Shown piece after piece: positions 9,691 through 18,674 of a stretch of 64,000 nucleotides of DNA (positions are counted from its first letter, which is position 1; each line of letters opens with the position of its first letter). The stretch comes from Sphingomonas aerolata (GTDB taxonomy: Bacteria; Pseudomonadota; Alphaproteobacteria; Sphingomonadales; Sphingomonadaceae). Position numbers and translations under genes: made by a program. Where the stretch lies: contig NZ_PZZN01000003.1 of assembly GCF_003046295.1 (NCBI RefSeq), positions 496,001-560,000 on the forward strand, in the 5' to 3' direction. A model generated the notes under the pieces. That model was not told the origin of the DNA. It worked only from the letters and a program-made list of their open reading frames with translations, and ran no database searches.

Positions 9691-9882
9691 TCAGGCGGCA
9701 GTCTTGGCCTTCGGGTCAGCGGCAGTGTCGACGGCCTCGACCAGCCCGGCAGCTGCGAAGTTGACGAACTCGCCCTCGGTGAAATCGTGCGCCTTGCCAG
9801 CGTCGAAGCGCCGCTCGGTGCCGGCGTCGGTGAAATCGCGGGTCGCCTTGCCGCGGATCATCTTGGGCTTGGTGTCGGACAT
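9691..9882 (-). CDS. Small phage protein, head-tail region
   Basis: This is a 63-residue protein. I chose the ATG at 9882 because AAAAGGAA precedes it, although the frame is open further upstream in the out-of-phase C-terminus of the previous gene. The sequence is basic at the start (KPKMIRGKATRDF), then carries a DFTEGEFVNFAAAGLVEA helix. Short proteins of this design are frequent between the tail terminator and tail tube genes of alphaproteobacterial prophages. Its function is unknown. Confidence 0.7.
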   Translation of the reverse strand: MSDTKPKMIRGKATRDFTDAGTERRFDAGKAHDFTEGEFVNFAAAGLVEAVDTAADPKAKTAA

Positions 9883-9899
9883 GGTAGGTTCCTTTTCTC

Positions 9900-10301
9900 T
9901 CACGCTGCCGCGTCGAAGCTGACGCGGAAGTCTTGGGTCTGCTCGAAGCTGTTCGCCGGACCGCCGACATCTGGGCCGGTGCCAGCGGTGAGGATCGAGA
10001 CACGAAAACAGCCCGAAAGATCGCCGATCACGTCCCGGCAGCATCGCCGGATGAGCTTGATTGCGGCCTTCTGATCTCGATAGTTCGCCGCCCGCACCGC
10101 CACGGACACGCGCTCGACGGAACGGACGAGCGGCTCCCGCCTCAGGCGTTGGCGATCGACCAGGGTCACGCTGCGGATCAGAATGGCGGGTAGCGCCACG
10201 TTATCAGGAAGCTTGCCGGCCTTGATGCTTGCTGGATCCATCAGCTCGCTCAGCGGCTCGTATGCACGCAGCAGGTCACCGACGATCTCGACACCGCTCA
10301 T
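9900..10301 (-). CDS. Tail completion protein, DUF3168-like
   Basis: This 133-residue protein has the size, order and fold-like pattern of the DUF3168 tail terminator family. An N-terminal helix (VEIVGDLLRAYEPL) is followed by a beta-rich core with the segment DQKAAIKLIRRCCRDVIGDL and a C-terminal strand ending QDFRVSFD. Such proteins cap the tail tube and join it to the head. Its ATG overlaps the stop of the gp10-like gene (ATGA), indicating coupled translation. Confidence 0.75.
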   Translation of the reverse strand: MSGVEIVGDLLRAYEPLSELMDPASIKAGKLPDNVALPAILIRSVTLVDRQRLRREPLVRSVERVSVAVRAANYRDQKAAIKLIRRCCRDVIGDLSGCFRVSILTAGTGPDVGGPANSFEQTQDFRVSFDAAA

Positions 10302-10828
10302 TCGTCGGTCCCTTCCGGTTCGTCGCTGCCGATGATGCCGCCGCGGGTGACGCGGGCATTGACGTAAGTCTGCATCGCGGCACGGGCGGCTGCGGCGCTG
10401 AGATCGAGCGAGGGACGCATGAACGGGTTGGCTTTGGCGCCAGGGTGGTGAACGGTCTTGCCGACGAACTTGCCGCCAATTCGCAACGACCCGCCGCCGG
10501 TCTCATTGATGCGGCGGACACTTTTGCCCTCTCGTTGGCTGTCGTCGACCGTGATGAAATGCGGGTCCGTGCCGTACTCTGCCCAGGTTGCTAGTGACCG
10601 CGGCCACTGGCCTTTGACGCTGACCTTGACCACAATCCGGCCGGGTTCGCTCCTCGTGGTCAGCGCCAAAGCCTCGGTTATTTCCTCGGCTGGTGAACGG
10701 CTCTTCGTCTCATCGAGCAACACCTTGCCGCCGGCCCGCGCCGCACCGCGAAGCAGCTTGGCCTCAATCTGCGTCGGAAGGGTCGCAAGGAAGCGTTGCA
10801 CCTCTGCCTGGCCTTTCACGGTCGGCAT
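10298..10828 (-). CDS. HK97 gp10-family head-tail joining / minor tail protein
   Basis: This 176-residue protein carries the hallmarks of the HK97 gp10 family: an N-terminal helix running into a KVLLDETKSRSP segment, then WAEYGTDPHFI and a conserved HHPGAKANPFMRPSLD motif near residues 127-142. Proteins of this family complete the tail end that attaches to the head. The TGATG overlap with the upstream head closure gene and the ATGA overlap with the downstream DUF3168 gene place it in a tightly coupled run. Confidence 0.88.
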   Translation of the reverse strand: MPTVKGQAEVQRFLATLPTQIEAKLLRGAARAGGKVLLDETKSRSPAEEITEALALTTRSEPGRIVVKVSVKGQWPRSLATWAEYGTDPHFITVDDSQREGKSVRRINETGGGSLRIGGKFVGKTVHHPGAKANPFMRPSLDLSAAAARAAMQTYVNARVTRGGIIGSDEPEGTDE

Positions 10829-11196
10829 CAGGCCGAATTGCCCGCTGAGGTGTAATCCTCGACCATGAACTCGACTTCATCCCGAACGCCGACTTCAGCT
10901 GGCCCGGCGATGATCTGCATCACGCGCGGGAATGGCTTGGTCATGACGAAGCGCATGCTCGGCGTGACATCGGTACGGAACCGCATGCGAACTTTGGCCG
11001 GACGCGTTGCCACGTTGATGCCGTCCGCCAGACGTTCTGCACGGCTCGGAAGGGCATCGACCACGCTGGCGGCGATTGGCGAGCCAACAGCTTCCCAGCT
11101 GCCAGACCCGGCGCCGATCAGAGAGCTATCCGTGACCGGGCGTTCGATCTGGATCCGGCGATTGTATCGGCTGGCCTTGCCCTTACCGACCGTCAC
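10828..11196 (-). CDS. Phage head closure protein (head-tail adaptor)
   Basis: I place the start at the GTG at 11196, which overlaps the stop of the upstream connector gene (GTGA); an in-frame GTG at 11223 would overlap more. The resulting 122 residues show the small beta-barrel pattern of SPP1 gp16/HK97-type head closure proteins: RYNRRIQIERP, a Trp-containing hairpin (SWEAVG), DALPSRAERLADG and a C-terminal VMQIIAGPAEVG strand. These proteins plug the portal-connector channel after packaging. Confidence 0.82.
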   Translation of the reverse strand: MTVGKGKASRYNRRIQIERPVTDSSLIGAGSGSWEAVGSPIAASVVDALPSRAERLADGINVATRPAKVRMRFRTDVTPSMRFVMTKPFPRVMQIIAGPAEVGVRDEVEFMVEDYTSAGNSA

Positions 11197-11726
11197 AGGC
11201 TGCGCGCCCGAAGTCTGCCGCACAGCCGCCGTGCAGACGCTTCGGCTTTTTGAAACACCTCGCCGCCTTCGCGATCGGAGTCGTACGCGCTGATCAGGAT
11301 TAGCATGGCGCGACGGAAGTTGCCCGGAGCGGCGTCACCCGCCTCATACCCCGCACGGACTGTTACAGTGAAAGCCTGCTGAGCGTCGCAGAATGAATAG
11401 AACGGTCCAGCCGGTGGTAATACGCGGGCAGGTCGGGAACTGAGATCGAGCCGCGCGCCTACGATCGCAACGGGTGCTCCAGCAGCGTCGACGTAAGCAA
11501 CGCCGGGAACAGCGGACGCGTTGATCGGCCACGCTCGAAGCCTAACCGCCCCGAAGCCGCGGAACGGCTCGGTTACGTCACGCGCCACGAGAATGTGACC
11601 GGTATATTCCTCAACCCACGCTGCGGCGTCGTCGATGAACTGGACGAGGTCAGCGTCGTGGGATTCGTCGTTCTCATCCAGTTGGATCTGGCGGCGGGCG
11701 TCCTGCAAGGTCACGGGAATAGCCAT
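11193..11726 (-). CDS. Head-tail connector protein (HK97 gp6-like)
   Basis: The ATG at 11726 is preceded by GAGGTG, so the product has 177 residues. The start reads IPVTLQDARRQIQLDENDES, the usual opening of gp6-like connectors, followed by helices with FIDDAAAWVEEYTG, a beta region, and a C-terminal helix (NFRRAMLILISAYDS). Connectors form a ring beneath the portal. Position between the major capsid and head closure genes supports the call. Confidence 0.88.
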   Translation of the reverse strand: MAIPVTLQDARRQIQLDENDESHDADLVQFIDDAAAWVEEYTGHILVARDVTEPFRGFGAVRLRAWPINASAVPGVAYVDAAGAPVAIVGARLDLSSRPARVLPPAGPFYSFCDAQQAFTVTVRAGYEAGDAAPGNFRRAMLILISAYDSDREGGEVFQKAEASARRLCGRLRARSL

Positions 11727-11787
11727 GAGGCACCTCGATTCACTGGAAAGCGTGGCACCGGACAAAGGAGTCCGGCGCCACTCTTAG

Positions 11788-12021
11788 TCAGGCCTTTGCA
11801 GCGACCTGAAGATTGCCCTCGACGGCCTCGTGACCTTCGAGCGTTGGGTCGTTGAAGTCGATGCGGTTCTGCTCGACCGTGGTGCCGGCACGGGGATCGT
11901 TGTCGACGGCCGGATGGTCCATATCGACGTCGGGTACGATCTGCTGCGGTGCGCCAGCGGTGTCGATATCGGTTGCCGGGGCAATGCCGTTGCTGGCGTT
12001 CTTGGCGGTCTTCGTGTCCAT
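11788..12021 (-). CDS. Hypothetical phage protein after major capsid gene
   Basis: This is an acidic 77-residue protein with an AGGAGA ribosome site before its ATG. It is rich in Asp, Pro and Ala, without obvious secondary structure or known motif. Lying between the major capsid and connector genes, it could be a head decoration or small assembly factor, but the sequence alone gives no proof. Confidence 0.65.
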   Translation of the reverse strand: MDTKTAKNASNGIAPATDIDTAGAPQQIVPDVDMDHPAVDNDPRAGTTVEQNRIDFNDPTLEGHEAVEGNLQVAAKA

Positions 12022-12107
12022 AGGTCTTCTCCTGGTTCGCCGAAACCGTGGGTCTTGCCGCGCGGCTTCGAAGAACCGGGCCAGCGCTTGGCCGGCCCGG
12101 CGGGTAG

Positions 12108-13478
12108 TTATGCGTTCACAGCGATCTTGAGCGCCCGCATCGGCTCAGGGTTGTGCACCCCGCCGCCCACGCGCTTGGTCGTGTAGAAGTGCACGAACGG
12201 CTTGTTCGAATACGGATCCCGCAACACGCGGATGCCGATCCGATCGACGACCAGGTAGGTGGCTTCCATGTCGCCGTAGAGTGCGGCAACGTTGCCGGCG
12301 CCCGCGGTCGGCATGTCTGGCATTTCGACGATCGGCGCACCGTTCAGCGTCTGCGGCTGGCCGAGAGCATAAGACGGCTGCCACAGGAAGTTGCCCTGGC
12401 CGTCCTTCAGCTTGCGCGCAGCGCCGAGGCTCTGGCGGTTGATGTACAGCTTGGCGTTCCCGGCGAACTCGCTGGGGAGGTCGTACATCAGATCGACAAA
12501 GCCATCGCCGGTCAGCTTTGCTGCGTCGCCGCTGTTGACGGCCTTGATCGCACCGTACGGGTGGCGAGCCGCATTAGCGGCACCCGTGACATAGGTGAGG
12601 ATGCCGTAGGGCTTGTTCGCCCCGTCGCCGGACAGGAACCCGATGCCCTCCTGGCGGGAGAATTCGGTATCGACTTCCTGACCCAGCCACTCCTCGAGGT
12701 CGATCGCGGCATCGTCCAGCAGTTGCTGGGAGATTGCCGGATTGGCGTAGAGTTCGCCCGGCACGAAGTCGAGTACACCGATCTGCGGAGTCGTGGTCGC
12801 AGGGCGGCTCGCCGTTTCACCGACCCAACCCGATCCGACATTGCGGTCCGAGAAGTACTTCTTGAACCCGGCGACGCTGATCGTGATGACACGGCTTTCC
12901 GCACGCATCGGGCTGATCTTCTTCAGCTTCTCGCCGATCGTGCGATCCCATTCGATCGGCGCCAGATAGCCGCCGTCGGTGTCGGTGCCCTTCTGCATTG
13001 CCGCCCGCACCTCGGCCGAGGCGTTATCGCCACGGCGCATGTGCGCCTTGAACGCCTTGGTATAGTCCGGGTCGGCCTTGATATCGCCGATGATCGCGCC
13101 GTCACCCAGCTTCGCGGCCGCGTTGATCCTTGCCTGATCATCGACAGCAGTCTGCAGCTCCGTGAGGGTGGCGTTGATGGCGTCGAGCTTGTCCTTGGTC
13201 AGGACGTCCGTCTTGCCGGCCTTGATCTCTTCGATCTCGCGAGCATGCGTCGTCTTGAACTCGTCGAATGCGCCATTCAGCGCACGGATGAGCGTGGCGG
13301 GATCGGACCCGTCAGCGCGAACCGTGCCCGCGATCGCGCGCGGCATAGCGGGCAGGGTAGGAGCCGTAAGCCGCAGCTTCGGTTCCGGCTTGGTGCTTGC
13401 TGCCGCCGCGAGGGTGCGGAACGGGTGGGCGAGCACCGTCGCCACCGCCACGAGGGCGGCCATGTTCATTCTCTTCAT
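12108..13478 (-). CDS. Major capsid protein, HK97 fold
   Basis: This 456-residue protein matches HK97-type major capsid proteins. A helical N-terminal region (about 60-130), the likely internal scaffold (delta domain), is followed by the typical sequence KGTDTDGGYLAPIEWDRTI, then WVGE(T)ASRP, DFVPGELYANPAISQQLLDD and a late AALYGDMEATYLVVDR. It follows the ClpP-like prohead protease and is expected to have its N-terminus cleaved during maturation. The start is set by AGGAG upstream of the ATG. The first ~27 residues are unusually hydrophobic and resemble a signal peptide, which is odd for a capsid protein. Confidence 0.95.
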   Translation of the reverse strand: MKRMNMAALVAVATVLAHPFRTLAAAASTKPEPKLRLTAPTLPAMPRAIAGTVRADGSDPATLIRALNGAFDEFKTTHAREIEEIKAGKTDVLTKDKLDAINATLTELQTAVDDQARINAAAKLGDGAIIGDIKADPDYTKAFKAHMRRGDNASAEVRAAMQKGTDTDGGYLAPIEWDRTIGEKLKKISPMRAESRVITISVAGFKKYFSDRNVGSGWVGETASRPATTTPQIGVLDFVPGELYANPAISQQLLDDAAIDLEEWLGQEVDTEFSRQEGIGFLSGDGANKPYGILTYVTGAANAARHPYGAIKAVNSGDAAKLTGDGFVDLMYDLPSEFAGNAKLYINRQSLGAARKLKDGQGNFLWQPSYALGQPQTLNGAPIVEMPDMPTAGAGNVAALYGDMEATYLVVDRIGIRVLRDPYSNKPFVHFYTTKRVGGGVHNPEPMRALKIAVNA

Positions 13479-13488
13479 GGTGGAGCTC

Positions 13489-14475
13489 CTAGCTCTTGAT
13501 GGTGGTGAGCAGACCCGCCAGCAGGCCGGTCAACTCGGTCTCGCCGCCAGCGCCTGGCGTGTCGGCTACAGGGGCAGCGCCTGGCGTGCCCTTGATCTTG
13601 GTGATGTGATCGCGCGCTTGAGATCTCGTATCGCCGCCGGCGACGAGCTTCAGTTCAAGCGCGGTGATCGCGGTACGCTCGCGGTCGGAGGCCTTCGCCT
13701 GCTCGTCTCGCGTCGTCTTGTCGGCCGTTAGAAGCGTATCCGCGAAGCCCCGCTCGATCGCGACGGACCCAGACATGTAGGTCTCATCGTCCATCCACTT
13801 CGCGCATTCGTCCGCGGTCCGCCCGCTACGCTGCGCGTAAACGTCGGCCATCGCTTGATCGAATGGCGCAAGATACGTCGCGGTCTCGGCCATGTCATGG
13901 CGATTGCCGACAGCTACTACCCAGCAATTGTGGATCATGAGGAACGACGCCGCACCGATTTCGACCGTGTCGCCTGCCATTGCGATGACCGACGCAGCCG
14001 ACGCGGCCATGCCCATAATCTTGATCGTCACCGGCTGGTCATGTTCGCGCAGGACGTTGTAGATCGCGATCCCCTCGAACATGTCACCGCCTGGCGAATT
14101 GATCTGAATCTCAACGGGGCGGTCACCGATTGCGCGCAACTGAGCCGTCACCGTCTTGGCGGTGATGCCCCCGCCAGACCAATAATCTTCGCCGATAGCG
14201 CCGAACATAGTGATGACGTTGTCACCGCTCTCGACCGCGCGAATGCCTGCTGCATCGGCAGACCACTTTTCCAAAATATTTGGTCGCGCCAATGCTGATA
14301 CCGATCGATCGGCAGGCATGGGGAGGGCGCTAGGGCGGTCCTTGCCGTTCACGCTCGATATGGCACGCGGCATCGGTGTGCCTGGGGTGGCGATCACCGG
14401 CTTGCCCGGCAGAGGGCGGCCATTGAGGGTCAGTACCGCACGCGGCTTGCCCGGCGCTTTATGCTCGTCGGTCAT
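13489..14475 (-). CDS. ClpP-like (S14) prohead maturation protease
   Basis: The 328-residue protein has a ClpP-type core at about residues 85-260: EIQINSPGGDMFEGIAIYN, the nucleophile region GMAASAAS with the likely catalytic Ser159, and MIHNCW with the likely His182. A basic, Pro-rich N-terminus and a charged C-terminal helix frame it; the latter may act in scaffold binding. It would process the capsid scaffold. It sits between portal and capsid genes, and an AGGAG site precedes its ATG. Confidence 0.93.
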   Translation of the reverse strand: MTDEHKAPGKPRAVLTLNGRPLPGKPVIATPGTPMPRAISSVNGKDRPSALPMPADRSVSALARPNILEKWSADAAGIRAVESGDNVITMFGAIGEDYWSGGGITAKTVTAQLRAIGDRPVEIQINSPGGDMFEGIAIYNVLREHDQPVTIKIMGMAASAASVIAMAGDTVEIGAASFLMIHNCWVVAVGNRHDMAETATYLAPFDQAMADVYAQRSGRTADECAKWMDDETYMSGSVAIERGFADTLLTADKTTRDEQAKASDRERTAITALELKLVAGGDTRSQARDHITKIKGTPGAAPVADTPGAGGETELTGLLAGLLTTIKS

Positions 14476-14483
14476 GGTTGCTC

Positions 14484-15782
14484 CTAAGCGTCTGCTAAAG
14501 TTGCTGCGGCAGTAGTGCCGTTGCGGGGCAGCTCGTCGCCCCCCGCGATCGGGTTGCGGTCGAAGTTGTCGCGAGCCTCATTCGGGGTAAGGAAAGCCGC
14601 ATTCGGACCGAGCGCCGCCTTGAAAAACTCAGCCTGGTCTTTGAGGGAGCCGCGTAGAAGCGCCCCGTCATTGTACTTGGCGTACATCGTGTCCTGTTCG
14701 GCCGGCGTGAGCAGGCAGAACCACACGGCCTCCTCCCAAATGACGAACCATTGGAGGAGGCAGTACGTGACGAAAAACAGCCCCAGCTGTTCGATACCGC
14801 TGCCCCAGCTGGTCTCATCGAACATCAGCAGCGGGCGCGGAGTGCCGGTAAACCGCGATATCTCTTCCGCCTCCTGCTGGCGCAGCGCAACGAGCTCGTT
14901 GTCCTTCGCCGTGCCGGACAGCACTTTTGCCTTCAGGCCCTCCTCGAGTATCAACCAATCATCTTCGGCGTCTGCTCCCGAGAAGTTCTCTCGAAGGCTG
15001 TCGCGCAGATTGTCGATCGCTTCGGCTCCAAGCGTCTGATCGGTCTCAAGCGCGCCGCGCGCCATCGTGCCCTTGTCAAGCAATCGACCAGCAGCCTGAA
15101 GCGCGCGATGCGACAGGCCTAGCGTGTCGGCAGCGACGTCCAGCAGGGAAACGCCAGTCAGGCCGTCCAGAGAAATAGGGCCGCGGAAGTGAAAGACGTC
15201 TTCCTTGGCAAGCGTCACGGCGCCACCCGATTTGGGCTGGTACCGAAAGCTCAGCTCAAAGGTCGCTGAAAGCTGCGGCTTTACTGATCGCCGGGGGAGG
15301 GGGACAATTTGACGTACCGCGCCCCTCGATCGGACGATCAGCGCGAATGCATTGCCGTCGAGCAAGGCGCAAAGCTGCATGTAGCTCTTGAACTGAGTGG
15401 CGGATTGAAAGTCGTTTGGCTTGCGATGCAATACCCTGAACAAGGGGTGGTCCCGCGCCTTTTCAATCTTCCCGTCCGCAGCTCTGCGCATGAGGTGAAG
15501 CGGCAGCATGCCTATCGAGCCGGAGATTAGCGACATGGCCCGAAAGAAGGTGCTGTTGCGCAGCGCGGCACGTTCATTGACCGCGATCCCTGCAACCCCG
15601 GTTCGACCGCCGTCGCCGCGCATCATCTCATGAAGGGTCGGGTCTGCAAAATCGTAGGCTTGGTAGGCCATGATCGGCCCGCCATGGCTCTGCCCAGTTG
15701 CCGCCTTGGCTGCGGCAATCGCGCGCGAAGGCGATAAGGACCTTCGCCCGCCAGCCTGGCGTCGATAATCATCAGGCGACAT
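14484..15782 (-). CDS. Portal protein, HK97 family
   Basis: I chose the ATG at 15782, about 10 bases after AGGAGG, giving 432 residues, the normal size for HK97-type portals. Characteristic segments are TFFRAMSLISGSIGMLPL near residue 75, DHPLFRVLHRKPN, the HFRG(P)ISLDGLTG(V)S core, and a ISRFTGTPRPLLM region. Portals form the dodecameric ring through which the terminase pumps DNA. The gene lies directly downstream of the terminase large subunit. Confidence 0.93.
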   Translation of the reverse strand: MSPDDYRRQAGGRRSLSPSRAIAAAKAATGQSHGGPIMAYQAYDFADPTLHEMMRGDGGRTGVAGIAVNERAALRNSTFFRAMSLISGSIGMLPLHLMRRAADGKIEKARDHPLFRVLHRKPNDFQSATQFKSYMQLCALLDGNAFALIVRSRGAVRQIVPLPRRSVKPQLSATFELSFRYQPKSGGAVTLAKEDVFHFRGPISLDGLTGVSLLDVAADTLGLSHRALQAAGRLLDKGTMARGALETDQTLGAEAIDNLRDSLRENFSGADAEDDWLILEEGLKAKVLSGTAKDNELVALRQQEAEEISRFTGTPRPLLMFDETSWGSGIEQLGLFFVTYCLLQWFVIWEEAVWFCLLTPAEQDTMYAKYNDGALLRGSLKDQAEFFKAALGPNAAFLTPNEARDNFDRNPIAGGDELPRNGTTAAATLADA

Positions 15783-15799
15783 AGACGTACACCCTCCTG

Positions 15800-17626
15800 T
15801 TAGACGCGGATGATGCCGCGCGAGGCGTACACCGACTTCTTCTTCGTCTTCAGGCTGGAGACGGCAGCGCCGATCGCCATCGTGGTCGTGACCATGCCGT
15901 CGATACGCCCGCGTGATTTCTTCTTGTTGAACATGCGGTTGCCTTGACCGTCGGGGTCGATCGCGGCGTTTGCCGCGCAACTGTATGTGACCGGCGAGTT
16001 ATCGATGATGACCCGCTGCGCGAGAATCGCGTCTTCGGTCTTTGTGATCGAGTGCGGCATGCAAAGCTGCCGGTCTTCGAACATGACGCGCGTGCCCTGG
16101 GCATGCGCCACGATCTTAAGCCCGCGTCCCGTCGGTTTATCCGGGCCGCCGTACAACCAGACTTCAAGCCCGACCTCTGCACATGCATCCATGAAGCTCG
16201 AAATGAAGGCCGGATCGGCAACCATTTCGAGCACCTTGTGCTCGGCGTAGAGCTTGGACACCTGCATCGCGACGAAAGTGTAATCGATCGTCGCACCCGG
16301 CGTGGCGACCAGGAACCCGTCCTCGACCCACTCGACGTACGGGGCGTGATCGCGCTCACCCTTCTCCTTAAGGTGGCCAGCGGTGGTGCCTGCCGCTGTC
16401 CAATACCAGCTTTTCACCGCCAGGGGCTCGTCGCCGATCGGCTCCCAAGCCGCGCTGACCGCGGTCAGATCGTTCTTCTGCGAGAGATCGAGCGCCAGCC
16501 GGCAGAACCGGTTGCGCATCATCGTCTCATCGACCGGACCCTGGACCGCGGCCCACTTTTCCTCGTCGATCCAGAAGTCCGCCGATGCGGTATCGACGCC
16601 GAAATATAGTCGCAGGACGCTCGACTTGGTCGACGGCCGCAGCAGCGCGGAGGCAACCGTCTCGCGAATATTCTCGATCGGGAAGGTCTCCCCCAGCGCC
16701 GGCAGCGACTTCTGCCAGACCTTCTCGTTCTCGAACACCGTCTCCCGGTCAGCCTTGTCGATCCGCGCGACGAACGCGAACGCTGTGTCGTCGCGCGCCT
16801 CGCCCTTGGCAATCTGCTGGTACATGTCCGAGTAGGACGTGCCGACATGCTGCGACGTGGCGGGCGTGTTCGTGCCCATGAGCATCAGTGCGTGACCGGC
16901 GACCTTGTCGATGCCGCGCTTCCACGTCTGCAACACGTTTTCGTCGGTAAGCTCATGGATCTCGTCGCCCGCGACATAGTTCGGTCGCGGACCGGAAAGG
17001 CTTTCGCCGCTGGCGATCGGCTGAAAGAACGACCCGCTGTCGGGATGCTCGATCTTCCAGGCGTTCTCCAATTCGCCGCGGATGACGACCTCGCCGAGGC
17101 CTTCCAGGCTTTCGCCTTCGTCATGCTCCGGTATCGTCGCGCGGCACATGGCCGCGGCGTCGCGGAACAGGACATTGGCGGTCTTCTTGTCCTCGCCGAT
17201 GGCATAGCACTGGGCGCGCTGAATATCGCACCAGCCCATGATGTAGACGCCGATTGCACCCATCAGTGGCGACTTGGCTTGGCCTTTGCCGGTTTCCAGC
17301 CAGCCTGACCGAAACCGCCAGCGGTCGGTTGCAGTGCGCCAGCCGAACAGCGAACCCATGACGAACGTGTGCCACTCGAGCGGGTAGAACGGCTGGCCAG
17401 CAGATGGCCCGTCGGTGACCTGGAAAACCGACGGCAGGAAGTCGAGGGCATGGCCCGCAGCATCCGGTCGCCAGTAAATGCCGCGCCGCTCACCGTCACG
17501 TATGTCGCGCAGGTGCCGCTCGGCCGCATAGCGGACGAGTTCCCCAGCCGTGAACAGCTTCCCGTCGACCGCAGCTTTCGCCCATGCCGTTGTCGGATCA
17601 GGATCAGCGAGGAAACGATTAGCCAC
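15800..17626 (-). CDS. Terminase large subunit
   Basis: This 608-residue packaging motor starts at a GTG that overlaps the end of the small subunit gene. The ATPase half shows a deviant Walker A (ETGKGQAKS, residues 111-119) and a Walker B with catalytic acid (YVAGDE, 217-222), followed by GTNTPATSQH as coupling motif. The nuclease half begins with LALDLSQKNDL (Asp380) and ends with SRGRIDGMVTT. The family is HK97-like. It cuts concatemers and translocates DNA into the prohead. Confidence 0.94.
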   Translation of the reverse strand: MANRFLADPDPTTAWAKAAVDGKLFTAGELVRYAAERHLRDIRDGERRGIYWRPDAAGHALDFLPSVFQVTDGPSAGQPFYPLEWHTFVMGSLFGWRTATDRWRFRSGWLETGKGQAKSPLMGAIGVYIMGWCDIQRAQCYAIGEDKKTANVLFRDAAAMCRATIPEHDEGESLEGLGEVVIRGELENAWKIEHPDSGSFFQPIASGESLSGPRPNYVAGDEIHELTDENVLQTWKRGIDKVAGHALMLMGTNTPATSQHVGTSYSDMYQQIAKGEARDDTAFAFVARIDKADRETVFENEKVWQKSLPALGETFPIENIRETVASALLRPSTKSSVLRLYFGVDTASADFWIDEEKWAAVQGPVDETMMRNRFCRLALDLSQKNDLTAVSAAWEPIGDEPLAVKSWYWTAAGTTAGHLKEKGERDHAPYVEWVEDGFLVATPGATIDYTFVAMQVSKLYAEHKVLEMVADPAFISSFMDACAEVGLEVWLYGGPDKPTGRGLKIVAHAQGTRVMFEDRQLCMPHSITKTEDAILAQRVIIDNSPVTYSCAANAAIDPDGQGNRMFNKKKSRGRIDGMVTTTMAIGAAVSSLKTKKKSVYASRGIIRV

Positions 17627-18050
17627 GCTGTTTTAGGAACCGCGCCGCACCCGTAGTGCGGGTCTGTTTCTTGACGACCTTGGCCCCAGAGCCGCGTTCG
17701 CGCGGTGAGATGCAGAGTTCCTTCTCGAGCGCCTGCGCCTGGCTCGCGGCGTTCGACATCGTCGTCCACCATGGATTGTAGGTCGGGACGCCGGTCTTCT
17801 TGGCCTTGATGACCGGGCCTGATTTGACCACCTCCTTCGCGGATTGATCGAACGTGACGTATGCGACGACCAGTCGGATAACCGCATGCGAGTTGGCAAC
17901 GGCCAGTTTCTCGGCGCCGCGCATCTCGCTGATGATGCTTTTCCAGTAGGACGATGCGGCCTCGCGGTCCGCGGCCCGGCCGAAGATGCTGCGCCAGTTC
18001 GGCTCCGGCGGAACGCCGTCGCCCCCAGCAATTTCGATGACCTCGGCCAT
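17619..18050 (-). CDS. Terminase small subunit (P27 family-like)
   Basis: The ATG at 18050 follows GGGAGG with normal spacing, giving 143 residues. The sequence EAASSYWKSIISEMRGAEKL, then a YVTFDQSAKEVVKSG helix and a C-terminal KELCISPRERG segment, is the P27 small terminase pattern. It recognises the packaging site and loads the large subunit. Position directly upstream of the large subunit and downstream of HNH fits HK97-like genomes. Confidence 0.88.
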   Translation of the reverse strand: MAEVIEIAGGDGVPPEPNWRSIFGRAADREAASSYWKSIISEMRGAEKLAVANSHAVIRLVVAYVTFDQSAKEVVKSGPVIKAKKTGVPTYNPWWTTMSNAASQAQALEKELCISPRERGSGAKVVKKQTRTTGAARFLKQRG

Positions 18051-18174
18051 ATGGCCTCCCGCGGCGGACCGGTCGAAACCCTCCCCCCTCAAAAATTACT
18101 CACAGTGCGCACGCCCCACGTGGTCGGTACGGGCGGCGCCGGCCCTCAGACTTTTGACCCCGGGGGTGGGCGCC
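18051..18174. other. Intergenic region, possible cos packaging site
   Basis: This 124-base gap between the HNH endonuclease and small terminase genes contains GC-rich dyads such as GGGCGGCGCCGGCCC. In HK97-like phages cos lies close to these genes, so this is a reasonable place for it. Nothing in the sequence fixes the cut positions. Confidence 0.3.
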
Positions 18175-18498
18175 TCAGCCGGCGCGGTTCCACGGGTGCG
18201 ACGCGCTAGTCGGCCGTCCCGAACGATCCACGCCACCGATAGGCCGCGCCGCGGCGCCCTTGTCAGCAAGCGTCTTGGCGTCAGAGCATGGCCTGCAGAG
18301 CAGCTGATAATTGCTGCGTTCGCCGCTGCCGCCACGCGACAGCGGGACGATATGGTCGGCGATCTTGCCCAGCGTCTCGATGCCCTTTGCTTTGCACTTA
18401 CCCTCGCAGCTGATGACAGTGGCGAGCAGGTGAGCGCGCATCTTGTCGTGCGCAGTGCCATAGCCGCGCTGATGGCGGCTGACTTTAGACCAGCTCAT
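18175..18498 (-). CDS. HNH endonuclease, packaging-associated
   Basis: This 107-residue protein shows the phage HNH pattern: an N-terminal RHQRGYGTAHDKMR segment, a CEGKC zinc pair, the ADHIVPLSRGG core (His and Asp of the active site), then NYQLLCRPCSDAK with the second zinc pair. In HK97-like phages a similar HNH protein next to terminase is needed for specific cutting at cos. The ATG overlaps the stop of the upstream mini-gene (TGATG). Confidence 0.92.
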   Translation of the reverse strand: MSWSKVSRHQRGYGTAHDKMRAHLLATVISCEGKCKAKGIETLGKIADHIVPLSRGGSGERSNYQLLCRPCSDAKTLADKGAAARPIGGVDRSGRPTSASHPWNRAG

Positions 18499-18674
18499 CA
18501 GCGTCCTCGAACGGCGGCACGGAGATCGATCGCCGCTTGCTCAGCCTGCTCAATCAAGCGCTCGCTGCGGCCCTGGTGGCGTGATCCACTCGCCATATCT
18601 TCAGCGATGCGCAGCACGCGCATGCCGATAGCCTCGACACGGTCGGCGGTAGCGGGTCGGAACGTTGTCGCCAT
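18498..18674 (-). CDS. Mini-protein, founder of a local three-copy family
   Basis: This 58-residue protein starts at an ATG preceded by GGGAG. It contains ADRVEAIGMRVLRIAEDM and SRHQGRSERLIEQAEQ helices, strongly charged. Two relatives lie nearby at 19194-19375 (broken) and 19864-20037 (intact), all on the same strand. It is coupled to the HNH gene downstream. Its function is unknown; the helical pair could bind nucleic acid or protein. Confidence 0.7.
   Translation of the reverse strand: MATTFRPATADRVEAIGMRVLRIAEDMASGSRHQGRSERLIEQAEQAAIDLRAAVRGR

Noticed and set aside
12153-13499. 448-codon plus-strand open frame across the major capsid gene
   Set aside because: It is antisense to a clear HK97 capsid gene, Arg/Val-rich and without motifs; high GC keeps the opposite frame open.
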